Source: Planoprotostelium fungivorum (lineage: Eukaryota > Evosea > Variosea > Cavosteliida > Cavosteliaceae). Taken from it: 64,000 nt of DNA. Position 1 is the stretch's first letter, and each line of letters starts with the position of its first letter. The notes under the pieces are model-generated. The model was given only the letters and a program-made list of their open reading frames with translations. It was not told the DNA's origin and made no database searches. Location of the stretch: contig MDYQ01000463.1 in assembly GCA_003024175.1 (NCBI GenBank), positions 1-64,000 on the forward strand, in the 5' to 3' direction. A program made the translations under genes and the position numbers. Shown here in pieces: positions 21,189 to 32,763 of this stretch.

Positions 21189-22708
21189 TCAAGAGTTGTA
21201 CAAGTACTGAGCCATCAGTATGAAGATAGACAGAAAGATGACATTGATTGCGATGTCTAATCTCCTCTTGATGATGTTCCTGTTGTATTCTTCTTCTGTG
21301 ATCACGACCTCCGGCTGAAACATCATCAGCATCATCACATCATGACACGCTCATCCCAAATTTCAAAGACGAAAAGTGTGAGAGACAAATGGAAGATATA
21401 AAGATGGAATCGATTCTGACCTGCGTGGCTGCTTCTCTCTGTAATTCAGGTGCAGGTGCAGGCGCAGGTGTCGGTCTCCTCTCTCTGACGCTCCTCCTCT
21501 CTACCTCTTCTTCTTCTTTTCCATTCTCTTCTTCCTTCTCACCGTCCAACAATTGTACGTCTGGCACTGCAGCGATGGCGCCTGACATCACGATCACTCG
21601 ACCATCCCGATCACGTCGACGGAGAAATTTCTGTGAAGATTCTTCCCCTCACCGGGTGCGACCACTGCCGCTGGATCTACAACTAAGGCGGGGACGGTAG
21701 TGGCTACAACGTTGTTTGATTCTTGTTTGCCATTTGTCTCTCCCGGCGGTGCCTGTGGTATCTGGCTCTTCGTTTCATCGATCTACAACGAGTCAATTCT
21801 TCTCTTCTCTCATCGTCATGATGCATCATCACGATCGTCGATTCTATATCATGACGATGATGATCGCGATCATGTGTCGTCACCTGATCTTGGAGTTTCT
21901 GTCTATCTTCTTCCGTTTCCTCCGGTAGTGTTTCTGAATTGAGACATCCACACTGAGGACATCTGTATGTGTGTGATTGTTTCGCGAGGACGATGCGTTC
22001 TTCTGATGTGTAGTCTAATGCACCGATGGCACCTTCTCCTTTCGTGGGCATGAAGCCGATGAGAGCTACGAGGACGGTTCGAACTGATGACGATCAGATG
22101 GAGGACAGAGATGATGATGACAGGACGATGTTGAGGGGATGGATGAGAGTGAGAGTGATTGAGATGGATGACGTACTGCTCCAGCCTGGTTGCCAGAACT
22201 CTGGGTGATATGCAGATATCGACAGACAGATCTTCTTGTTCACTTCGAATCTTCCATTGGGCTGCATTTTCAGTCAGATACACCGTGATTGATGCCACGT
22301 GTATCAATTCATCGACTCTCAAAATGTGATGAGACAATCGTTTGATTCATACGTATTGATTTCTCCACACGTGAGACAAGATGGATGATATGAACTCACC
22401 GTCAGGAGGACAATGTTGGGTGGCTTGAAGGGATAATCAGCGGGTAAAATGATTCTCCCGTGGTAGATACCACCTTCGAACGGTGAATCAGGGGGACCTC
22501 TGATAGTAAAATGCCATTCGAAAAGATTATCCTGATGTAAACCATCAGATATGTCGTGAAGCATTAAAAATAAAAAAGAGGAAGAGGGTCTCACATCTAG
22601 AGGTCTAGCCGTGTAATGAGGATTCACATCTCTTTGTAATTCTTTCACTTCCAACATGATTCTTTTGATAGAACTGTTGTTCATGTTATATTTGGGCTGT
22701 TCTGCCAT
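21189..22708 (-). CDS. UBE2J: Membrane-anchored ubiquitin-conjugating enzyme E2 J
   Basis: This is an ERAD-type E2 (Ubc6/UBE2J) that works at the ER membrane. The first exon holds R-I-M-L-E-V-K-E-L. It is followed by F-E-W-H-F-T-I-R-G-P-P-D-S-P-F-E-G-G-I-Y-H-G and P-A-D-Y-P-F-K-P-P. The catalytic cysteine is in K-K-I-C-L-S-I-S near 22225, with the family's W-Q-P-G-W after it. The next exon has G-F-M-P-T-K-G-E-G-A-I-G and L-D-Y-T-S-E-E-R, diagnostic for the J subgroup. A variable linker leads to a C-terminal hydrophobic tail (A-I-N-V-I-F-L-S-I-F-I-L-M) before Y-N-S and stop, the expected tail anchor. The start at 22708 matches the family's short N-terminus; an ATG at 22735 is possible. Confidence 0.95.
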
Positions 22709-22841
22709 GGTTGTGGTTGCGAGGTGATGAACCAATGATGAGGGGAAATTTCAGAAAATAAAACACGTCAACAACTAATTCGATCTACAGTGTCTCACAT
22801 CACATCACCCCTCCACATTTCTGTAGATCTGATCAGAATCG

Positions 22842-23436
22842 ATGACGTCTCTGGTCTCCTCGTCCACGAACGTACGGTACGAATGATACTCACCTGAAGA
22901 TCTCCATCATTAAACGATTGAAAGGGTCAGCTCTGTATTGAATAAGGAAGTAAAACAGTTTGGAAAACAGCACTTGTTCGATGACAATGAGGAAACGTGT
23001 TGGAATTCACATCCTGTGATCGATCCTCCCATATACATCATCACTGACAAGGACAGTCTTCACCACAATGGATCATGGTCGATTTTGGGAAGAAAGTCAC
23101 AATAGAGAAGATTCTGATCACCTTCCAAGGTGGCTTCGTTGCAACTGTGATCATCTTTCTATGACGACTGTCTCATCGTAAATCAGGAAGTGCTCTTCAA
23201 ATCCAGCGTTGATGGTGGAGATTTTGAGCAGATTTCAGAATTCCACCCATCAGATGATAACTCGTGTCAGGTAACTTGAACATCATGAGATCGTCTTCAC
23301 CTCCTCTGACGCATGACAGACTTTCTCTCTGTCAGAACCCGTTCAAGCTGAGAAAGTTCAACTTGTATTTCCAAAGAGCACAGATTTTTACGGTCGAATC
23401 ACGATCTATCGCTTGGATATATTGGGTTCACAATAA
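22842..23436 (+). CDS. NR2C2AP: NR2C2AP-like protein with F5/8-type C domain
   Basis: Five exons with short introns encode about 140 residues, the size of human nuclear receptor 2C2-associated protein. The first exon (22842-22876) gives M-T-S-L-V-S-S-S-T-N-V. Then come R-V-S-S-V-L-N, Q-F-G-K-Q-H-L-F-D-D-N-E-E-T-C-W-N-S, P-Q-W-I-M-V-D-F, F-Q-G-G-F and the end S-T-D-F-Y-G-R-I-T-I-Y-R-L-D-I-L-G. Each block matches the human protein in order. The fold is a discoidin (F5/8 type C) beta sandwich. In animals it binds an orphan nuclear receptor, but no such receptor is expected in a protist, so the ancestral role must be another. It is divergently placed from UBE2J, with 133 bp between start codons. 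Confidence 0.93.
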
Positions 23437-23592
23437 AATGAAATGTCCAAACTCATCAGATCTCATCATAGCTTATCATCACTTCATTGTCGTTTCACGA
23501 TAAATTGAATTGTTTACTCAAACTTAACAGTTCTCAACACCATCACCAGATGATGATGAGACAGACACGAAGAGCATTCCACACCAACGTCC

Positions 23593-25880
23593 TCAAAATA
23601 GATCTTTATACTGACATCCGAAATCACACGGCCCTCCACCCTCCCCTCCAATGTCCAGCATCTCTTCCCACTCGATCAACACTCTGTAGAAGAAAACGAC
23701 CGTGTCCACTTGTCTCAAGTTTCCCGCCGCAAATTCCATTCCCCTCTCGCCGATGGTCTCCGCCTCTTCCAAGTGCGGCCTCGCAGCGAGAGCCACCGCT
23801 CTCTCTGCGGCCTCTCTCCCCGCGTCTCCTCTCGCGTCCAACATCCTGACGGCCTCCTTCAATTCGATATCGGGTCCCCTCTGGCTGAAGAGTGACTTGA
23901 AACCTTCGAACCAAGTGATGATGTCGTACGTGTCAGAGAATCGAATGTTCATCGGTACGTAATGATACCACGGTACGATGCTGCTGGTGAACCATTCGTA
24001 GACAATCTGTGACTTCAACACCGTTCCACCCATTCGCAGCAGCTCGGGGAAACGAGAGCTGAAGCTGTTGCCGTCTACGTCTAAGAGGTAGCGGTACTCT
24101 GGGAGGACATCGAAGGGTACGTTCTGCGTCATGCGGAAGCAGGGGGTCGCTCTCATGCTGTCTTGTGATCTGGGGTCCACCCAGAAGATGTTGGAGATGG
24201 CCACATCAGCCATTCTGTCCAACTTTTCGGTGGGAATGTTGACGCTGCGGATGCCAAAGGAAGTGTCGACGAGAACGGATTCAGTCGACCTGTCTCGGCG
24301 GTTGACGCGGCAGACCATCCTTCCACGTTGAGTGCCCCGCCAGTCTGCGTTCACGGTGTAAGCACCGGTGGAGCTGCCCCTCCACATCATCTGAGCTGAT
24401 GGAGTGTGAGAGGGGGTCGAGATGAACCATCGATGACTCACGTATCTTCTTCCTCCAATCGACCCTCTTCTTCGTCGTGACGAATTGGTTGAAGTGGAAG
24501 ACTGCCCCGGGGACGAGTATATCGTTGTAGCCGCTCATACTACAACCAGACATGATGGGAAACAGATCGTTGGTCACCACGGACGTGGTGGAGGGTCTCA
24601 GAGTCATGCCGTGATAGCTCTGCATGTCGTTCTGCACACAGATGTCCAAGCTCTGCGAGAAGTTTTTGATGAAGCCTCCCACGGTGAAGGGTAAGGGAGC
24701 GTACTTCCAAGCGGGCTTGACCCAGGGGAAGTAATGTCCCGCCATGGGATCGATGGCTCCGTGACGCGATGGAGAATCGGGGGGACAAGTGTCTCTCGTT
24801 TTGCGCCATAGTGTCGTCATCTCGACCGGTCGCGGCTGATCGAGCTGCTTCCCCTCGTATTTCCCCCATTCATCGGTGCTCTCTCCAAAAAACCATACTG
24901 GGTCCGGTGTTGGATCATCCTTCTTCGCTTCGTCTGCCCAAATTGAGTTTCACGTTATGTTTCCACCTCATCGCCTCACGCTTTTTCGATCTGGCTGCCT
25001 GGTGGTATTTATCGACGACTTCGTATCGAACTAGACTCCTAGGCTCGTCCAGATAATTGTACAAGATTTCGATGTTCTTCAATTCTCCGGGCCCGGCGGC
25101 AGCTATGACGGTGTCCAAATATTTGTCCATGATCTCTAAGACCCACTTGTCACCCTCTTCCACGGTTCCGTTCATTCTCACACCGTTCAATATCTTGTAG
25201 GTGACGAGGCGTCGGTTGAGGTTCTTGTTGACAGCCCACAGCCTCCGTCTCAACTCTTTGGGATGGATGGCGCGGAAGGGTAAGAGGTTCTCCATCATGG
25301 CGTCGAAGTCTGCAAACTTTTAATGTGATGATGATAATGTGATCGCACCGATGAGATTGACCGCTTCTTTCGATCGTTGGGAGACCATGTAAGAGTGCCA
25401 ACGATCAAATCCCCTCGGAGGTTCAAGGTTATACCTTCAATGGTGTCATTTTCACATCACACATCGATCGAGAATCATGTTTACCTCCTCTTGTAATCTT
25501 CACGAGCGTAGGCTAGATCTTTGTATTTCTCTGAATGGATTGATCTCTTTTCGAACTCTTTCTTAGCCGATTCCATAAGCCGCGGAATAGGATGAGACTG
25601 TTAGCTTATGAGCGATTCTGCAGTGCATCTCCGTCTCACTTTTCCAAAGAGTGGGGCTTGTGATGTTCCATTGTAGGGATCGAAATCACCATAGACCTCC
25701 GGCTCTACTGCTGCGCTCAGTCGCATTATTTAGGACGAACTCACCTGGTGGCACATATACTGCTGATCGAAGGACGTGCTGGCCGATTAAGAAGATGGGT
25801 ATGTAGATCAACAAGACCCAGTAGAGTTGTCTCCTCTGTTTAAATTCTCTTCGTATAGAGAAACCACGATTCCAGACCAT
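23593..25880 (-). CDS. GT90-family (CAP10-like) glycosyltransferase
   Basis: A type II membrane protein of the Golgi or ER. The start at 25880 is followed by a basic stretch and a signal anchor (Y-W-V-L-L-I-Y-I-P-I-F-L-I-G). After a spacer of several exons come W-R-G-S-S-T-G, the block Y-R-Y-L-L-D-V-D-G-N-S-F-S-S-R-F near 24070, V-L-K-S-Q and W-Y-H-Y-V-P near 23960. These are the hallmarks of GT90 enzymes such as fungal CAP10 xylosyltransferase and animal POGLUT O-glucosyltransferases. The donor sugar and acceptor are not predictable here. The long last exon (about 24440-23593) contains most of the catalytic part. Confidence 0.85.
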
Positions 25881-26496
25881 GATGATCGTCTCCCGTTGAG
25901 GTTGTTGCCCACGAATCGTAAATACGTGCAGATCCAAAATAAACCTGTCACCTATTGCCGCGATGCAGACAGCTGTGATTCACTCTCAAAAACTTCTCTT
26001 CTGCAGCCACCGACACATGCAAGTCCACTCGTCAAGAGAGCACCACGTCGGCCTCGCTCTGATTGAGACATTCTTGAAGAGAAGAGATGGTGGAGTGACA
26101 GCAGAGGAGCGTCGACGTTCATGAGATCGATTGGGGATGTTATGAAGGATGAAAAGGAGAGTAGCAATGGCAGCATGAATGTTCGTGATGAGAGATATGT
26201 GGGCCGTTGACGCCAGTTGTTCTATGAAAGCGGCCGATATGGACAACGGAACCGCTGATTGCCGTTGTAGTGGGTTCGAGAACGTGGTTGTGGCTTCAAT
26301 TCCCTCGACGAGTGACAATGATTATTCCTTTGTAGGTGGTGGACACTCCTTTAAGAGGTCAGCGTGCACTTGTCACTTGCACGGGTCATCACGATTGGAC
26401 CAGAGATCTGATGCAGATGATTAGAAATTTCTACAGGAGATTCCGCCGAAAGTAGAGGAAGGATCCGTTTCATCACAAACGCTTCACAAGGGTAAA
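25881..26496. other. Intergenic stretch without supported gene
   Basis: A 110-codon open frame on the minus strand (26318-25986) has no ATG and is preceded by an in-frame stop. A plus-strand frame at 26179-26424 looks random. I support neither. The ATG of the next gene is at 26497. Confidence 0.5.
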
Positions 26497-28045
26497 ATGA
26501 GCTCACATAACATGCAACAGAACGAACCTGGGTTCTTCAAGAGGATCTGGATGGTTATGACGGACAAGCCAGTCGCAAAGACAGAGGTAAGTGTCTGTAT
26601 GCTATCAATCGAATAAAGACAAGCAGAATCCTCTTCGCATAGGCATTTTAGGTGCAGCCAACATCGCTCCCAATGCAGTCATCACGCCAGGTGACTGATG
26701 TTCGATTCAATCGTAAGAGACTCAATCCATTCAGCGTCACAGATGTCAAACGTTATCATCGCTTCGGTCGCAGCCAGAGATCCAATCAAGGCACAGGTAA
26801 GCCATACAGGACACACAAAATGCAAACGGTAGAATAGGAATACGCTCGAAAGCATCATATTCCAGAGTTTCACACGGATTACGAAGCTCTCATTCGCGAT
26901 CCTAACATCGACGCCATCTATAATCCTCTACCCAATGGTCTCCATTACGAATGGACAAAGAAGGCAATTCTGGCGGGGAAACACGTTCTCATCGAGAAAC
27001 CCTGCACTTCGAACGCAGAACAGGTCACATCCATCACCACCTCCGTCCATCTCCATTCATCACCATCACCATCAACATCCAACATCCGACACCATTCATC
27101 ACCACATCCACCTCCACCTCCATCCATCTCCATCTCCATCCATCATCACCATCCTATAGAGACTGATCGAGAAATAGGCTCGAGAGATATTCGAGTTAGC
27201 GTCAAAGCACAACGTCAAAGTCATGGAGGCCTTCCACTACGCCTTCCACCCCGCCGTGAGACGATTCGGTGAATTGATCCATTCGGGAGCCATCGGTGAC
27301 GTCCAAGTGGGTCACGCGGGAGAGACACGTCACTGACGAGAAAAGTCTGTGAAAGTGAACATGACTTTTCCAAACTTTTTCAAGGCCGATGACATTCGGT
27401 TCAATTACAAATTGGCGGGAGGTGAAGTTGTACTGCCCCGTAGGTCTGAAAATTCCAGGAACTTTCATGGACGCAGGATGCTACGTACTACACATGGGCA
27501 GATTCATCATGGGAGAGGACCCCGTCTCCGTTGTAGATGCGAGACCCACCGTTTTACACGTGAAATTTCCACGAAATCCCGTTGTCTCATTCGATTGAAA
27601 GGCCGCAGGACAAGATCGATATCGAGATGGAAGCCGACCTCGCATTTTCAAGAGATCGCACGCTGCACCTCATCGCCTCCTTTAACAAAAGATACGTAGA
27701 CGTGAAGAGTATGCTACCGAAGGCCATCGTTCAAGGAACAAAAGGTACCATCACTCTCAGCAATTGGATCGCTCCCAGCTATTGGCACAGCATCAGCGTA
27801 GAGGCAGAAGGTCAAACTCGCAAGGAGAAGGTGAGACCACGGTTCGAATCCCGTTCCCCGCCTTTTTTTGACCGGAAAAGGTGTACCGAGAGGGGTGGAC
27901 GACTTACCGGTACCAATTGGAGGAATTTGTGAATGCAGTGAGAGGCAGAGAGACGAGTCGGTGGATCACTGCGGAGGACTCCATCGGCAACATGAAGTGG
28001 ATCGATGAGGTCTACGAGAAGTCGGGCTTGGGAAGAAGAGAGTGA
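26497..28045 (+). CDS. Gfo/Idh/MocA-family NAD(P)-dependent dehydrogenase
   Basis: About seven exons encode an oxidoreductase of roughly 400 residues. The nucleotide-binding motif is G-I-L-G-A-A-N-I-A-P near 26645. The catalytic-lysine motif of the family is clear as G-K-H-V-L-I-E-K-P-C near 26985, followed by V-M-E-A-F-H-Y-A-F-H-P. A glycine-rich G-T-F-M-D-A-G-C-Y motif near 27460 and the C-terminal beta-sheet domain follow (I-V-Q-G-T-K-G-T-I-T-L). The E-K-P-x(n)-M-E-A-F-H combination is closest to dimeric dihydrodiol dehydrogenase and glucose-fructose oxidoreductase. One intron (about 27024-27165) is long for this genome because of simple CATC repeats. The exact sugar or diol substrate is unknown. 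Confidence 0.88.
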
Positions 28046-28343
28046 AGAGAGAATAAAGAGGAGGATGAAACGTCATCGCTTGCGAAGTGGAGTCGATGAT
28101 GTGACGATCGATTAGATGCATCGACGAACAGATCGAGAGATCGTCTGGATGCAGAGCTCTTTGTAGATGATCATCACCGTCGCATCGTGAAGCTCACTTT
28201 GGCATCTTCCGACAGATCGATCGTTCACAGAAATAGAAACAACCTGAAGGGGAGGCTGCCTTTCTGCGTAAAATGCCTCGTGGTATCGTCAATTCCTCGA
28301 ATGAAAGGCGTCTGAGAATAAGTTGAGACAATCCTTCATTATG

Positions 28344-28423
28344 CCTCCGCAGCCGTCAGCGTGGAGTGCCTCCTTCTGCCCGCATTATTGTGGAAATCCT
28401 CCGTAGCTGTCAGGGTGGAGTGC
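28344..28423. repeat. Two 26-bp direct repeats in a spacer
   Basis: The words CCTCCGCAGCCGTCAGCGTG... at 28344-28369 and CCTCCGTAGCTGTCAGGGTG... at 28398-28423 differ at three of 26 positions. They lie 100-150 bp before the start of the small zinc-finger gene, so they could be paired upstream elements. The rest of 28046-28505 shows no gene. Confidence 0.6.
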
Positions 28424-28505
28424 GAGGACACGGATTCACAGTATCACAACGTTACCATCATTCTCATCTTCTCTTACAAAGAAGCAACACACAACAGCAA
28501 TCATC

Positions 28506-28806
28506 ATGGCACCCGTAGCAGAAGGAACAATTGGCACGCCGAGAGAGGGAAAGAGACTGCACAAGTTCGCATGCGAGCAATGTGAGCGGGTACCCAACTG
28601 GAACAAGGGCGACGGAAAGTGTAAATCATGCAAAGGCCAAGGCAACTTCAATAGCGTGAGCTGAATCAGACTTGAAATGATATGCTGATCGGATCCTGCA
28701 GGGACCATGCAGAAACTGCAATGGAACGGGGAAGTGCCTCACGTGCAATGGGATGGGAAGGATGGAGGTTGAAGTGCCTGCCAATTGCCCCTGCAGCATC
28801 GTATGA
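28506..28806 (+). CDS. Small DnaJ-type CxxCxGxG zinc-finger protein
   Basis: Two exons (28506-28655, 28702-28806) encode about 84 residues. After 20 polar residues the protein is a cysteine-rich module: C-E-Q-C, C-K-S-C-K-G-Q-G, C-R-N-C-N-G-T-G and C-L-T-C-N-G-M-G. A last C-P-C lies near the end. This is the DnaJ zinc-finger repeat, which binds two zinc ions, but there is no J domain and no substrate-binding domain. Similar free-standing modules occur as chloroplast or cytosolic thiol-chaperone-like proteins. The intron is 46 nt. Function in this organism is not known. Confidence 0.8.
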
Positions 28807-29007
28807 GAAAATATAAAAGCATCGCTGAGAAGATCTTGCATTCTATCGTGTGTGATGGGTTCAAATCTCTATCATCTGATGTGTGGATCTGTGTGTTCCA
28901 CAAGATGCTGTGAGTATACGTATCAACATACACGCTACCTAATCGAACGCAACATCCGTCAATCGAGCGACGCATCATCTGCTGGCCGCCCGGCCGGTCT
29001 GTGTGTG

Positions 29008-29108
29008 AATTTAATTGGGCAGGACGGCCGATCGTTACCGTGATCCGTGCACGTTGAATTACCGAGATTACATCTGATGGAGGCCCCGGCCGTCCGTCCA
29101 ATTCAATT
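29008..29108. repeat. Imperfect inverted repeat
   Basis: The arm AATTTAATTGGGCAGGACGG at 29008-29030 (ending CCG) is nearly the reverse complement of CGGCCGTCCGTCCAATTCAA at 29087-29108. The loop is about 56 bp. It lies upstream of family member B. It could be a hairpin, a paired protein-binding site or a remnant of a small element. Otherwise 28807-29231 holds no supported gene. Confidence 0.6.
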
Positions 29109-29231
29109 ATTTTTATGCTGGATGTCACTTTTACATTTTCACGCAATCGAGCAGCAATACTCTGGTTGCCTCAAGCATCAGCACCCACCCATTCAAACTC
29201 GTCATACCATCCTCTCTCGTCCTCTTCAGTG

Positions 29232-32200
29232 ATGCTGGACCTACAATTGCTGCGAGAACACTTCCGTACACAAGATAAACCGGCGTTCAGGAACATCTGT
29301 CTCGGATACATCTCTGGCGTCAAACAGACCACCTTGAACAACTTGAAGGACGGTTGTGGCATCACCAATATGGTCCACTTTCACTCCAACAATCCAGGTC
29401 GGAAGTTGTGGCCCCTCCCCGGTGCAAACTCAAAGAAGGGCCACGCTCAATTCCAAATACGGAGAGCCTGCCTGAAAGACAAAAACGCAACGATCACCAT
29501 GTCCCACAAGATCGAGTTCAGCTACTGTGGAGGAGATCAGGTAGTGACATCACGCCCCAGAGTCATCGGTTGGGAAGAGATACCGGGGACTGATCTCTTG
29601 GTCGTCTACTTCGACAGGCCAAAGCTCACAGAGACCGTCAAAGACTGCAAGAAAGGTCACATCATGTGCTCTCTGTTGGACGGAGGGGATGAAGAACTAT
29701 ATACCTACACGAGCCCTCCAGGCAGTTTCACATACTCTAGAGACAAACCGAAGGGTGAATTAAGGATCGTCCAGTATGCGAGTGAGACACACGGCAGCAT
29801 CTTCTTGACTCATACATGATAGACAGTCAAGATATTCCCACTTTTGACGACGTCTGGGACCTTCTAAGCTCGTCTGAAGGTTTCTTGGGGACACAAGCAC
29901 GACACCTTCTCACGGAGCCAGAAGGGGTTCCTGCGGTATGAGGGCTGTCATGACCACACCTTTGTCCTCAAGTCAGCCATTGAGGACTCGCGCCGTTACC
30001 ACAAGACTATCTTGCTAACTTGGATAGAGCCATCAACGCCTTTGGATCCATGCCACACCGCTACCTCTTCTTGATGACCAGGCTGCTGGGACTCCCGGCG
30101 TACATCCTCCCTATCTTGAAGGACATGTACACAGAGGCCACTCTGTACTACAACCTGCCCAACGGAGATAGAACAAGGATGTTCCGGATGAAGAAAGGAG
30201 TCAAGCAAGGGGACCCGCTGAGCCCTATAGTGTTCAACATGGGTATGGAGGCCCTACTGCGCCTGCTGGAGACATCAGAGGGATACACCTTTCACCAGAA
30301 CCGAGGAGATACATCAGCCCCTATCACTGTGAAGTCAGGGACATTTGCCGACGACCTGGTGGCATTGAACCAGACATTAAGAGGATGGGCAGACACTTCA
30401 TCCAAGATCACAACCTTTGGCAAGTGGACCGGTGTGCGCTTTGGCATCAAGAAGTGCGCTGTGTTCCCACAGTTCTACATCGACACCAAGCTGGCAACAG
30501 TGGACATTGAGTACAAGCTAGATGGAGAGACTCTACCCTGTCACACCATTGACAACTTCTACAAGTACCTTGGAAGCGACGCTGGATACTATCCGAACCA
30601 GCCTCAACTGGAAGAGAAGATGGCAAGCTTCAGAGAGAAATTGATCAAGATTGCCAGGAGTGATCTCCTCCCACACCAGATGGTCCGTCTCATTCAGGGT
30701 TGGTTGAGCCCATCATTGGAGTTCCTCATGAGGAACAACGACTTCCGTATCAAGGAGCTAGAGGTGCTGGACCGTGACATCCGCGACACCTTGAGAGGTG
30801 TCCTGATCCTACCCAAGTGGACATCCAATGCATGGTGGTATGCGCCCAAGGACATAGGTGGCCTGGGCCTCACTCCCTTGACAGACCTCAAGAGGATCTA
30901 TCGACTCCTTCAGCTGTTCAGATCCCTTACCAACCGTGACCCAGTCATCCGACACATCATTGAAGCACAGATTCACGATACTCAGAGAAGAAGAAAGGTC
31001 CGTACAACGGACGGAGAATCACGCTTCCTTGACTGGGACACTACCTCAGACAAGCTCTCAGAGACGTACGACATCCGGACCCTTATCACCAAGTGCATCC
31101 CCTACCTTGAGCGATATAACCTCTGGGTGACCGAGACGGCAAGAGGTATCTGGCAGCTGCGCAGAGGAGATGGAGAGAAGATGCATGAGACTGGCTGCTA
31201 CAACCCTGGTGAAGGACCTCCGTGTGCAGCTCTTGGGACACTACGGGGACATTTGGCTCTCTCAACCACATCAAGGACGAACAGCGCGGGTGCTCAAGGA
31301 GAAGAAGCCCACTACTGCCTCCATCAAGTGGGTGCACGCACCTGGCCCGCTCTGGCCTGAGGAATACAACTGGGCAATCAAGGCTCGCCTCAGACTACAT
31401 CCATGCCTGTCCATCCGTAAGATGTGGGACCCCACCATTGACGATCAGTGCCGACGATGTGGGAAAGCTAAAGAGACACTCAACCACATATTGGGCAACT
31501 GCCTGTACACCATGGACGCCATACGGGGCCGCCACGACCGCATCAACCGCTTCTTGGAAGATCAACTCAAACCCCATTGGCCTCAGGTGCTCCACGACCA
31601 ACGAACCATACTCAGAGGAAACCTCCAACGCCCCGACCTCCAACTGATCAACTCCGACACCTCAACCTACAACCTCTTGGAACTTCGACTCACACGAGAG
31701 GACGTGGGGTGCTACGACGTAGCATACCAGCACAAGTGGGACAAGTACCAGCCAATTGTCCGCCAACTCAGAGGAAAAGGATACGACGTCAACTACTGCC
31801 CTATCATCATCGGCTTCACCGGCATCATTCCGGAGGAGACCATCAAGAAATTCAGTGAATCGACTGGACTGCCCATTGCCAAGTCGAGATCAATCCTGAC
31901 CACGGCCTCCCACATGGCCATTCGAGGGAGCTGGAAAGTGTGGCAAGTCTTCAACCACGGACTACGAGAAGGATAACCCACTGCCCCCATCACTACTACC
32001 ATAACACACATAGCTATACACAACAGGCCCTGGTAGGCCAGGACTCTCCGCGAGGAGAATATCCTCTATGATAGTGGTCATAGAATAAAAGTCTAAGTCT
32101 AAGTCTAAGGGAAAATGCCAGAGAGTATACGAACTGTCCAGATCTCAGGTACGTCATCAACATCACACCACAATGATGATCTTGAATTAGGTTTCCAGCA

Positions 32201-32620
32201 ATCCGGCTGCAACATCTGTCGTCCCGACTGAGAAGAAGAGAAAAGAAAAGCGTAAGATGACACAAGAGACCAAACCTTCCTTTAAGAAGCAGAAAGCGCA
32301 AGAGCTATCGATTGAGAGAGGTGATCTCATCTGTCTCCAACTAGGGACTCACCGTCTCAAGATGATGACACCTCTCCCCCCTACCAGCCCTCCTCCTTCG
32401 AGCTCAACTCACCGGAGTTAGATGAATGGTGTCTGAGGACGACAGGTGATGTCACTTCATCGTCGAGAACGGAGGCTCATCCCCTTTAGACATATCGTCC
32501 ACCCTCTACGATGAAGGCATGGGTGACACCTTTCCATCTCAGCACACGGAAATGGATCAATATCCTCCTTTCCATTTACCGGATGAATCTATACAGGAAC
32601 TCTTGAATATGCTTAGATGA
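29232..32620 (+). CDS. Four-copy family, member B, with a LINE in an intron
   Basis: The first exon encodes the family core: N-N-L-K-D-G-C-G-I-T-N-M-V-H-F-H, H-K-I-E-F-S-Y-C-G-G-D, L-L-V-V-Y-F-D-R-P-K-L, C-S-L-L-D-G-G-D-E-E and G-S-F-T-Y-S-R-D-K-P-K-G. A short exon (I-P-T-F-D-D-V-W-D-L-L) follows an intron near 29790. The next intron, starting near 29936, has been expanded by a LINE. Coding resumes near 32190 with K-K-R-K-E-K-R-K-M-T-Q-E-T-K-P-S-F-K-K-Q-K, an obvious nuclear-signal-like run. It ends in an acidic, aromatic tail (F-H-L-P-D-E-S-I-Q-E-L-L-N-M-L-R). The basic run resembles that of member D more than A or C. Because the insertion is intronic, the gene may still work. C-terminal exon borders are approximate. 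Confidence 0.55.
29939..32109 (+). mobile_element. 5'-truncated LINE with restriction-like endonuclease (R2-like)
   Basis: This is a non-LTR retrotransposon copy missing its 5' part. It begins at the start of the reverse transcriptase with H-T-F-V-L-K-S-A-I-E-D-S-R-R. The active-site motif is F-A-D-D (near 30350), preceded by K-G-V-K-Q-G-D-P-L-S-P. Downstream lies C-R-R-C-G-K-x(6)-H-x(4)-C, a zinc knuckle. It is followed by R-P-D-L-Q-L ... L-L-E-L-R-L ... Y-Q-H-K-W-D-K-Y, which fits a restriction-like endonuclease as in R2, R4 and NeSL types. Coding is shifted by one base near 30015 and again near 31190, so this copy is dead. The 3' end has three GTCTAA units as tail. No target duplication is obvious. 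It sits in an intron of family member B. Confidence 0.85.
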
Positions 32621-32763
32621 CAACAACGATTACATAATGAATAAAAGAACACATACACGATCGTTTCGTTCAATTCATCCCTCATCTCACCGTCTGTAGT
32701 CATCATCATCTTCAATCCCCTCATTCATTCGACATCATCATCTGATCTTTATCATCATCACCA

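Noticed and set aside
23593-23962. Plus-strand frames opposite the GT90 gene
   Set aside because: They are antisense shadows of a strongly coding exon.
25986-26318. 110-codon minus-strand frame with a hydrophobic stretch
   Set aside because: No ATG and an in-frame stop before it; no splice site restores a start.
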